From positions 1 through 50,401 of the forward strand of contig CAYHFW010000017.1 of NCBI GenBank assembly GCA_964355975.1: DNA of 50,401 nucleotides, given 5' to 3'. Below are positions 26,270-32,653 of the stretch, piece by piece. This stretch comes from F1-60-MAGs104 sp964355975 (lineage in GTDB: Bacteria; Planctomycetota; Phycisphaerae; Phycisphaerales; SM1A02). The notes below the pieces were generated by a model. It made no database searches. It was not told the DNA's origin and saw nothing but the letters and a program-made list of their open reading frames with translations. Within the stretch, counting starts at the first letter, position 1, and each line of letters opens with the position of its first letter. The position numbers were made by a program, and so were the translations under genes.

Positions 26270-26367
26270 AGTTGTGGTCTCCTGCGCTCGATCCTAGCGC
26301 GCCGTTCTGCGATCGATCCAAAGTCAGCCCTTTTTCTTTTCGCCTCTGCCGCCGCACGAAAAGCATG

Positions 26368-26404
26368 AAAAACCCCGCGCCTTCCAAGAGTGGTTGGCGC
26401 GGGG
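26368..26404 (-). terminator. rho-independent terminator after rpsF
   Basis: On the minus strand a 9-bp GC stem (CCCCGCGCC at 26404-26396 with GGCGCGGGG at 26381-26373) and a 14-nt loop are followed by five T. This should end transcripts from rpsF before ssb. Confidence 0.8.
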
Positions 26405-26407
26405 TGG

Positions 26408-26463
26408 GGGTCTATCGATGCGGGTCTATCGATGCGGGTCTATCGATGCGGGTCTATCGATGC
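26408..26463. repeat. four perfect tandem copies of a 14-bp unit
   Basis: GGGTCTATCGATGC is repeated four times without a mismatch, with a partial fifth copy (GGGTC) to 26468. It lies between the rpsF stop and its terminator, so it would be in the rpsF 3' untranslated region. No coding role is seen. Confidence 0.92.
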
Positions 26464-26502
26464 GGGTCGAGTCTGAACGAATCGCACCGAATCAAGATGC
26501 GC

Positions 26503-26937
26503 TCACTCAGCGTGCTGAGCAGGCATCTCGCCTTCGCCCTCTGCGTTCTCAGCAGACTGGCGGCGAAGCTTGGCTTCCATCACGAGGCGTGCCTGACCTT
26601 CGGCATCCTGCATCTGCTCGAGCGAGAGGTGGTCTGCGCGCACGAGAAGCGCGCGCAGCATGCGCTCGGAGAGATTGCAATCGCGCTCGATCGAGGCGAC
26701 GGCCGAAGTTGGCGCATTGAAGTACGCCAAGAAGTAGACGCCGCGCTTGTTGCCGCGGATGTCGAAGGCGAGCCGGCGCTCGTCCCACTTCACGAGGCTG
26801 ACGACCTCTCCGCCGTGGCGGGTGATCGACTCGCGCACATGATCTGCCGCCGCGGCGAGATCAGAGGTCACGGATTGCGGAAAGAGAAACATGCCTTCAT
26901 ATTGGCGAACGAGTTTTGATGCAGTCACAGTGGACAT
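26503..26937 (-). CDS. rpsF: 30S ribosomal protein S6
   Basis: S6 sits at the 30S platform with S18. The product is 144 aa, of which about 1-100 is the S6 fold (YEGMFLFPQS, GGEVVSLVKWDERRLAFDI, RGVYFLAYF, SERMLRALLVR). An acidic, Ala/Glu-rich tail of about 40 residues follows. ATG start with AAAGGAG upstream. rpsR and rplI, its usual partners, are absent. It is the last gene of the glmU-prs-rplY-pth-rpsF run. Confidence 0.94.
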   Translation of the reverse strand: MSTVTASKLVRQYEGMFLFPQSVTSDLAAAADHVRESITRHGGEVVSLVKWDERRLAFDIRGNKRGVYFLAYFNAPTSAVASIERDCNLSERMLRALLVRADHLSLEQMQDAEGQARLVMEAKLRRQSAENAEGEGEMPAQHAE

Positions 26938-26965
26938 AAGAGACTCCTTTAGAAACGTAGAACAG

Positions 26966-27589
26966 TCAGTTTGAATTGCGTGGTGAATCGCCAGTCGTGG
27001 CGACCACCTTCTTGTTGAATTGGTTCATGGTTGCCGCGAGTCCTTCGCGACACCACACTTGCACGGCTTTGCACGCTTGTTCGATTGCTTCTTCAACCAG
27101 CGGTGTTTGATCGGCGGTGAACCGGCCAAGCACATAGTCCGCCTGCGGAATGATCCCAGGCTTGTCGATTCCGATGCGACAACGGCTCCACTGGGGTGTG
27201 CCCAGCGCCGACAAGATGTCGGCGAGTCCGTTGTGTCCACCTGCGCCACCCTCACCGCGAAATCGAAGCGACCCACAGGGCAGGTCGATGTCATCCGCGA
27301 TCACGAGCAGGTCGCTCGCGATGTCGAGCTTGAAGAATCCAATGGCTTGCGCCACAGATCGTCCAGATCGATTCATGAATGTTGTGGGCTTGAGCAGGAT
27401 GACACGTTGGTCGCCGATTTCAGCTTCTAGGGTCAGTCCGTCGAACCGCGCGCGTGCGCATCCCGCTGAAGAACCTCCAGCGGACTGCACATGGCGACGG
27501 GCCAATCGGTCGATTGCTTCGAACCCGACATTGTGTCGAGTGCGCGCATATTCGAGGCCTGGATTGCCAACTCCGACGATCAACTTCAC
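26966..27589 (-). CDS. pth: peptidyl-tRNA hydrolase
   Basis: Pth releases peptides from tRNAs dropped by stalled ribosomes. The product is 207 aa. It has GVGNPGLEYARTRHNVGF with the catalytic His at the end of the N-terminal block, PTTFMNRSGRSV, and the substrate loop DDIDLPCGSLRFR followed by GGHNGL. GTG start (27587-27589) with AGGAG 7 nt upstream. It follows rplY, as in the glmU-prs-ctc-pth order of many Firmicutes. Confidence 0.96.
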   Translation of the reverse strand: MKLIVGVGNPGLEYARTRHNVGFEAIDRLARRHVQSAGGSSAGCARARFDGLTLEAEIGDQRVILLKPTTFMNRSGRSVAQAIGFFKLDIASDLLVIADDIDLPCGSLRFRGEGGAGGHNGLADILSALGTPQWSRCRIGIDKPGIIPQADYVLGRFTADQTPLVEEAIEQACKAVQVWCREGLAATMNQFNKKVVATTGDSPRNSN

Positions 27590-27624
27590 TTGAATCTCCT
27601 TTGAAAGAATCGAACTGCTGGGGA

Positions 27625-28302
27625 TTACTTCTTCTTCTCTGCTGGCTTCTTGGCGTCGCCTGCAGCAGGTGCAGCGCCTTCTTCCTTCTTGGCAGTGAGC
27701 ACTTCTGGCGCAGCAGCAGCGGTTCCAGCAGCAGCTTCGCCCGCAGCTTCTTCGACCACCACAACAACGCGGGCAAGCGCGGCGTGCGGATTGCTGACGG
27801 CAGTGACGCCAGCAGCAAGTTTGAGTTGAGCAACGGTGAAGATGTCGCCGACCATGTGCGTGAGATCGATGCGAATCGACTCTGGAATGTCGCGCACTTT
27901 GCAGCGCACTTGCAACTCAGAGATGTCGTGGGTCAAGACCGATCCAGGACGCTTCGCAGAATCTGGAGTCCCGATGAAATTGAGGGTGACTGCGACCGTC
28001 ACTTCTTCATCGAGGTTTACGCGCGAGAAGTCGACGTGGATGACGTTGTCGCCCATCCAACCGAACTGCAGGTCTTTCACCAGGCAGGTTTCGCTTTTGC
28101 CAGCCATCTTCACTTCGAAGACGTGCAGTCCGCGGCGCAGCGATGAGAGAATCAACTTCTCGTCGACAGCGACTGAAACTGGTGCAGCTCCGTGACCATA
28201 GATCACAGCGGGCATCTGGCCGACAGCGCGCAGGCGCTTGGTGTAACGGGATCCCAAGCGCTCGCGAGGCTGGGCTTCAAGAACTGGTACTTCATGACTC
28301 AT
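27625..28302 (-). CDS. rplY: 50S ribosomal protein L25 (CTC/TL5 type)
   Basis: This protein binds 5S rRNA. The 225-aa product is the long two-domain form: an N-terminal L25 beta-barrel (about 5-95, with GSRYTKRLRAVGQMPAVIYG) and a C-terminal TL5-type domain (about 100-190, ELQVRCKVRDIPESIRIDLT). A low-complexity Ala/Glu/Lys tail of about 40 residues follows. ATG with AGGAG upstream. It lies between prs and pth. Confidence 0.95.
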   Translation of the reverse strand: MSHEVPVLEAQPRERLGSRYTKRLRAVGQMPAVIYGHGAAPVSVAVDEKLILSSLRRGLHVFEVKMAGKSETCLVKDLQFGWMGDNVIHVDFSRVNLDEEVTVAVTLNFIGTPDSAKRPGSVLTHDISELQVRCKVRDIPESIRIDLTHMVGDIFTVAQLKLAAGVTAVSNPHAALARVVVVVEEAAGEAAAGTAAAAPEVLTAKKEEGAAPAAGDAKKPAEKKK

Positions 28303-28329
28303 AAGAAATCTCCTATTTGCAAAATGGAA

Positions 28330-29313
28330 CTAACGCTTGACTGCGGCGCCATGTGTAAAGAGCGCCGAAATCGACTGATCATGGTGAATGCGATGCACGG
28401 CTTCGCCCAAGAGCGGAGCAACTGACAGTGTTGTCAGTTTCGATTCAATCGCCTTGTGGCGATTGCCCGATGGAATCGTGTCTGTCGCAACGACGCTTGT
28501 GATTGGGCCCTCAAGCAAACGCTCGCAGGCCATCCCAACAAACAATCCGTGTGTGCATGCGACGTGCACGGCCTTCGCGCCTTGCTCCATCACAACACGT
28601 GCAGCCTCGCAGACGGTGCCTGCGGTCGAAATCATGTCATCGAACATCAACACGGTCGTTCCTTCGACGGTGCCGATGAGGTTCTTCACTGAGACGTTCG
28701 ATCCCGAGTGGCGACGCTTGTCGATGATGGCGAGGTCGGCGCCGAGCAGATTGGCGTACATGTTTGCGACCTTCACGTTGCCAACATCTGGCGAGACGAT
28801 TGTGAGTTCACCCAATTCGCCGCGGATGCGCCGAAAGTGTTCGCTGATCACTGGCGCAGCACTCAAGTGATCGACTGGAATGTCGAAAAAGCCCTGAATT
28901 TGCGGGGCGTGCAGATCCATGCAGAGCACACGCTGCGCACCCGCAGTGGTGATGAGATTTGCGACAAGCTTCGCGGTGATCGGAACCCGTCCCTCATCTT
29001 TGCGGTCTTGCCTCGCGTACCCGAAGTATGGAATCACCGCCGTGATGCGGCGCGCACTCGCGCGGCGCAAACAATCGATGAAGACCAAGAGTTCCATGAT
29101 CGTCTGATTCACAGGCTCGCTCGTCGACTGCACGATGTAGCAGTCGCGTCCGCGCACATCCTCATCGAGTTTGACGATGAGTTCGCCATCCGGAAAGACC
29201 GTTGTCTGTGCCTTGCCGAGTGGCAGTTCGAGGTGTTCGCACATCGACTGCGCCAGTGCGCGGCCAGAGGATCCAGCGAAGATCTTGAGTTGCTCGCGGT
29301 CGTTTGCGCTCAT
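28330..29313 (-). CDS. prs: ribose-phosphate pyrophosphokinase
   Basis: Prs makes PRPP from ribose 5-phosphate and ATP for nucleotide, His and Trp synthesis. The product is 327 aa. It shows PYFGYARQDRK, the catalytic flexible loop region, IVSPDVGNVKVA, and the PRPP-binding loop MFDDMISTAGT. The start ATG at 29311-29313 overlaps the glmU stop (ATGA). An in-frame upstream start would lie inside glmU. Confidence 0.97.
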   Translation of the reverse strand: MSANDREQLKIFAGSSGRALAQSMCEHLELPLGKAQTTVFPDGELIVKLDEDVRGRDCYIVQSTSEPVNQTIMELLVFIDCLRRASARRITAVIPYFGYARQDRKDEGRVPITAKLVANLITTAGAQRVLCMDLHAPQIQGFFDIPVDHLSAAPVISEHFRRIRGELGELTIVSPDVGNVKVANMYANLLGADLAIIDKRRHSGSNVSVKNLIGTVEGTTVLMFDDMISTAGTVCEAARVVMEQGAKAVHVACTHGLFVGMACERLLEGPITSVVATDTIPSGNRHKAIESKLTTLSVAPLLGEAVHRIHHDQSISALFTHGAAVKR

Positions 29314-30140
29314 GGTCGTGCCTCCGTGGGTTGGGTCGAGCACGCCCGTTGCGGGGTCGTTGCTCGGCAAGATGTTCGAGACTGCAGAATCGCCGAGACT
29401 TCGGCGAGTTGCGCCGGAGTATTGACAGAGAGAACTTCTTCAGGTGGAACGGCATCGACGACTTGCACGGTGCGTCCCGCGCCCTTGAGGATGCCGAAGA
29501 CATCGGTGATGTAGTACTCACCGTTTGCGTTGCGATTGTCGACTTGCCCGAGCGTCTCGAGCAGGGCACCAGTCGCGAAGCAGTAGTACGAGGGATTGAT
29601 CTCGCGAATCTCGCGCTGTTGCGGCGAGCAATCCTTTTGCTCGACGATCGCTTGAAATGCACCACTCGCGTCGCGCGCGATGCGGCCATATCCGTCGGCG
29701 TCGGCGATCACGCTTGTCGCGAGCGTCGCCGCGGCGTGTGCGCTGCGGTGCTTGGCAAGAATCTCGGCGATCGTTGTCGGTGTGATGAGTGGACCATCTC
29801 CACAAAGCACAAGCAGTGGACGCTCTGGCGCATCGCCTTGCACGAGTGGACGCGCTTGATCGACTGCATGACCGGTGCCCAGCTGTGGACTCTGCGTGAC
29901 GAATTCAATCTGTGCAGGATGCCCCGCAAAGTGTGCGCGCACGATCTCTTGTTGGTGTCCAACAACCAAGATGATGCGTGTTGCGCCAGCGGCGCAGGCT
30001 GCGTCGACAACCCATTCGACAAGTGGCTTGCCGAATGCGTGGTGCATCACCTTTGGCAAGTCGCTGTTCATGCGCGTGCCCTTGCCCGCAGCGAGAATGA
30101 CTGCGGTGATCGACTCTGAGTTTGAGTTCGGCGTCTTCAT
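29310..30140 (-). CDS. UDP-N-acetylglucosamine pyrophosphorylase domain protein, GlmU N-terminal half only
   Basis: A 276-aa nucleotidyltransferase. The signature ILAAGKGTRMNSDLPKVMH is near residues 15-33, followed by GTGHAVDQA, LVLCGDGPLI, and GEYYITDVF. It matches the uridylyltransferase half of GlmU, which makes UDP-GlcNAc for peptidoglycan and LPS. GlmU is normally about 450 aa with a C-terminal left-handed beta-helix acetyltransferase; that half is absent and the stop is directly coupled to prs. The glucosamine-1-phosphate acetylation must be done by another protein, or this enzyme handles another sugar phosphate. The genomic order glmU-prs-rplY-pth supports a GlmU-type role. Confidence 0.85.
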   Translation of the reverse strand: MKTPNSNSESITAVILAAGKGTRMNSDLPKVMHHAFGKPLVEWVVDAACAAGATRIILVVGHQQEIVRAHFAGHPAQIEFVTQSPQLGTGHAVDQARPLVQGDAPERPLLVLCGDGPLITPTTIAEILAKHRSAHAAATLATSVIADADGYGRIARDASGAFQAIVEQKDCSPQQREIREINPSYYCFATGALLETLGQVDNRNANGEYYITDVFGILKGAGRTVQVVDAVPPEEVLSVNTPAQLAEVSAILQSRTSCRATTPQRACSTQPTEARP

Positions 30141-30211
30141 GAGATGCGCTCTGAGCGAAAAAAGTTGAAGCGAGTCGAGTCGTCTGAGATCGTCGGCGCG
30201 AAGCGAGTGAA

Positions 30212-30282
30212 TTAGCCCACCTTGATTCGAACAAGGACTAAGAGAACCAAAATCTCCTGTGCTACCGTTACACCATGGGCCA
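30212..30282 (-). tRNA. tRNA-Gln (anticodon TTG)
   Basis: All four arms fold by eye. The acceptor stem TGGCCCA/TGGGCTA has seven pairs including one G-T. A 3-bp D stem carries the GTG/CAC pair. The anticodon stem GGAGA/TCTCT holds loop TTTTGGT with anticodon TTG. The T arm is CCTTG-TTCGAAT-CAAGG. The discriminator base is A, and no CCA is encoded. It lies 71 bp upstream of glmU, on the same strand. Confidence 0.95.
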
Positions 30283-30319
30283 ATTGGATTGTGCGAATCG
30301 TGCCGAATTCAGACCGAGC

Positions 30320-30579
30320 ATTTCGCGCTGCGAAATGGGGCGCACTGCGAGTCGGTGCCACCGTGCGTCCTCGGTAGGCACCGCGCCGGATGCATCCGGC
30401 GACGGGAACGCGCGACGCGGGGTCGGGCGCCCATCGCAGGGACCCTTGCCGCGGCAACCTCGAGGCTGGAGTGTCCCTTGGCCGCGCCAAGACACCCCTT
30501 GCGGCGCCGCTGTTCTCGAGTCAACTTGGAAGTCAACTGTGAGAGCATCCGTCACCGACGGCCCTTCATTGAGGAGGGC
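30320..30579. other. highly structured intergenic sequence, candidate non-coding RNA or element array
   Basis: The 390 bp between tRNA-Gln and aat hold no convincing gene but contain at least ten tight inverted repeats in 260 bp: 30320-30336, 30353-30383, an 18-bp perfect palindrome at 30384-30401, 30420-30445, a 12-bp palindrome at 30446-30457, 30458-30465, 30471-30495, a 10-bp palindrome at 30501-30510, 30549-30561 and 30561-30579. AGTCAACT occurs twice, at 30519 and 30531. I see no match to the conserved cores of tmRNA, RNase P RNA or SRP RNA. The strand is unknown. Confidence 0.5.
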
Positions 30580-30672
30580 GAAGGTTACTCAAACTGCCGC
30601 AATTCGCAAGGGGAAGCGTGCTTGCGCCGAGCCACTTGCGCCTGCCACAGGTTTTCTACGAGGGCTCGGCGG

Positions 30673-31290
30673 ATGAGTTCACGCGATCCTGTCGAATTGG
30701 TGCTGAACGCCTACCGAGAGGGGGCGTTTCCGATGGCCGACCCAGATTCTGGCGAAATCGAGTTCTTTTCGAGCGATCCGAGGTGCATCCTGCCGCTCGA
30801 GGCTGGTGGAGTACGCATCTCGAAGTCCTTGAACCGGGTCTATAGAAGCGGCAAGTTTCGAGTCGTCGTGAACACCGCGTTCGAGCAGGTGATCGCGGCA
30901 TGTGCCCACGACCGGTCGATCGACAATCGATCGTGGATCTCAAGCGAGCTCGCCCGCCTCTACACCGCGTTGCACCAGCGTGGACATGCGCACAGTGTCG
31001 AAGCGTGGCTTGGCGACGCGCTTGTTGGAGGGCTCTACGGCGTCGCGATCGGCGGAGTATTTTTCGGCGAGAGCATGTTCAGTCGGCCGCTCGCAGGGGG
31101 GCGCGACGCGAGCAAGGTGTGTTTGATCACGCTCGTGAATCGACTTCGCTCGCGTGGATTCGAGCTGCTTGATTGTCAGTACGCCAACGCGCACATGCTC
31201 TCGATGGGTGCTGTTGAGATTGCGGCGTGCGACTACATGGTGCGACTCGCGAGTGCCGTCGAGTCGAAGAGCGCGAAACCGTTTGTGTGA
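30673..31290 (+). CDS. aat: leucyl/phenylalanyl-tRNA--protein transferase
   Basis: Aat adds Leu or Phe to proteins with N-terminal Arg or Lys, creating an N-degron read by ClpS/ClpAP. The product is 205 aa. It has the family blocks YREGAFPMAD, FFSSDPRCILPL, GGLYGVAIGGVFFGESMFS and LLDCQYANAHMLSMGA. The ATG at 30673-30675 was chosen because homology starts immediately after it; the long upstream extension of the frame runs through the structured region and has no homology. A copy of the 50-bp palindromic element begins 22 bp after the stop. Confidence 0.94.
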   Translation: MSSRDPVELVLNAYREGAFPMADPDSGEIEFFSSDPRCILPLEAGGVRISKSLNRVYRSGKFRVVVNTAFEQVIAACAHDRSIDNRSWISSELARLYTALHQRGHAHSVEAWLGDALVGGLYGVAIGGVFFGESMFSRPLAGGRDASKVCLITLVNRLRSRGFELLDCQYANAHMLSMGAVEIAACDYMVRLASAVESKSAKPFV

Positions 31291-31312
31291 GTGCGGTGGT
31301 GCGGGGATAGCC

Positions 31313-31362
31313 CGTTGAAATGGTGGGATTTGAGGGTTTTTGCCCAATATCCGACCAGTTCA
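31313..31362. repeat. 50-bp palindromic element, copy A
   Basis: It shares 40 of 50 bases, with no gap, with copy B at 32482-32531. The ends form an imperfect 14-bp inverted repeat (TGAAATGGTGGGAT and ATCCGACCAGTTCA, two mismatches). It lies between aat and the AbiEi/DUF559-like gene. Confidence 0.85.
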
Positions 31363-31425
31363 CGCACCCGCCAGCGGTTTCGCCTGATTTGCGTGCCGGC
31401 CTGCGCGTACAACTAGGGTGCAGGT

Positions 31426-32487
31426 GTGAGCAGCGGGAATCCTCTGACCAAACCCACGCTGTCGTCCCTCATCACCCAGGCGCGGCGCCACGGCGGTGTG
31501 ATCACGTATGCCCAAGCGCGCGCACTGGGGTTCACTCGGGATCGGCTCATGACCCTGCTCGCACGCAAGCTCGCCGCGCGCCAGTTTGGAATGAGCCAGT
31601 TCGTCATCAGTGACGCAGTCGAGTCGCCTTGGCGCGCGGTTGCCAACGGGCTGGTGTTGCGACTCGGTCCCGCAACCGTTGTCTCTGGTGCTGCGGCAGC
31701 GCAGTGCCTCGGCGCCCTTGGTGATTGGCCACAGACATTCGGAGTCGAAATGCCTATCGCGTATCTCCCGCAAGGAACGCACAAACGCGTCGACGGTGTC
31801 AAGTTGCTCAGGCGCACGATGGACGGCGCCATCGTTCAGCGGCGACAACTCAGGCTCGCCGACATGACGACTGCGCTTCTTGATTGTGTCGATGCAGCGA
31901 CGGAATCGCAACGAGAAGCGTTCGTCGACTTTCTGCTCCAGCGGCGGTGGTTGGATCGCGCTCGCGTCGAGCGGCGCATCGCATCGCGCAGCGCGAGCGG
32001 CCGCACGGGACGACGGGTAACGAGTGCGCAGAAACTGACGATGCGACAGGCGCAGGAGGGGACCGAGTCGCAGGCCGAACGACTTCTCAGCATGCTGCTG
32101 AGCAAGGCGAAACTTCGGCGTGGGGGCGCGCGTGGATGGACGGCAAACTACGTCGTGCGGGTGACCGATGGCGGTGCGAACACGGCCGGCGCGGTGAGCC
32201 TGGCTGGCGGGGCGAGTTTGGAGCGCGCGGCGTGCGGTTTTCGCAGCGCGCGCATCGATTTCGCGTGGCCGGACTGCAAACTCGCCGTCGAGGTTGATGG
32301 AAGAGCTTTTCACTCGTCGGACGAGGCGTTCGAGAATGATCGGGATCGACGCAACGATCTTGAAGCCGCCGACTGGATGGTGCTGAACGTCACATGGAAG
32401 GGTCTCACGCGCGCGCCGGACTCGGTCGTGTGCAGGATCCGCGCCGCGTTGAAGCAACGACGCGTTGGGCGGCGTGGCGTGCGTTGA
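31426..32487 (+). CDS. AbiEi-like antitoxin / DUF559 (Vsr-like endonuclease) domain protein
   Basis: 353 aa. The N-terminal half (LITQARRHGGVITYAQARALGFTR, then RLMTLLARK) resembles the winged-helix AbiEi/type IV antitoxin domain. The C-terminal 90 residues read as a DUF559/Vsr-like nuclease fold: RIDFAWPDCKLAVEVDGRAFH, then NDRDRRNDLEAADWMVLNVTW, with the Asp/Glu pair expected at a restriction-type active site. Such two-domain proteins are very common in Actinobacteria, where their function is unproven. It stands alone and is flanked by two copies of a 50-bp palindrome, the second of which contains its stop codon. Transfer as a cassette is inferred. The start is GTG at 31426-31428. Confidence 0.82.
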   Translation: MSSGNPLTKPTLSSLITQARRHGGVITYAQARALGFTRDRLMTLLARKLAARQFGMSQFVISDAVESPWRAVANGLVLRLGPATVVSGAAAAQCLGALGDWPQTFGVEMPIAYLPQGTHKRVDGVKLLRRTMDGAIVQRRQLRLADMTTALLDCVDAATESQREAFVDFLLQRRWLDRARVERRIASRSASGRTGRRVTSAQKLTMRQAQEGTESQAERLLSMLLSKAKLRRGGARGWTANYVVRVTDGGANTAGAVSLAGGASLERAACGFRSARIDFAWPDCKLAVEVDGRAFHSSDEAFENDRDRRNDLEAADWMVLNVTWKGLTRAPDSVVCRIRAALKQRRVGRRGVR

Positions 32488-32531
32488 AATGGTCGGATGT
32501 TCGGGGTTTTCCTTGATATCCGACCATTTCA
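32482..32531. repeat. 50-bp palindromic element, copy B
   Basis: The ends are a perfect 14-bp inverted repeat, TGAAATGGTCGGAT and ATCCGACCATTTCA, around a 19-nt middle. It is in the same orientation as copy A. The TGA stop of the preceding gene (32485-32487) lies inside it. No T tract follows, so it is not a standard terminator. Confidence 0.88.
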
Positions 32532-32608
32532 ATGGGTGATCCCGCGGGGGAGGGTGGATTTTGCGCAAGACGGGAGTACCGTGAATGGGATCGGTTCACG
32601 GTTTGGTA

Positions 32609-32635
32609 GGGGTTCGGGTTTGGTCGGGGTTCGGG
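32609..32635 (+). promoter_or_regulatory. potential G-quadruplex in the leader of the secreted repeat protein
   Basis: Four G-runs fit the standard G4 pattern: GGGG, TTC, GGG, TTTGGTC, GGGG, TTC, GGG, with loops of 3, 7 and 3 nt. It is formed by two direct copies of GGGGTTCGGGTT. It ends 18 nt before the proposed ATG and is on the coding strand. Confidence 0.55.
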
Positions 32636-32653
32636 TTCATTCTGGAAGCACAC

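Noticed and set aside
30320..30579. Known structured RNAs (tmRNA, RNase P, SRP, 6S) as the identity of the hairpin-rich region
   Set aside because: Their conserved cores, such as the tmRNA T-arm end or the RNase P GAAAGUCC segment, were not found on either strand by eye.
30259..30672. N-terminal extension of Aat through the structured region and into the tRNA gene
   Set aside because: The extension overlaps tRNA-Gln in antisense and has Arg/Cys-rich, non-homologous sequence. Aat homology begins at the ATG at 30673.
32482..32531. Copy B of the 50-bp element as an ordinary terminator
   Set aside because: The stem has a 19-nt middle and no T tract after it. The same sequence at copy A, in equal orientation, suggests an element.
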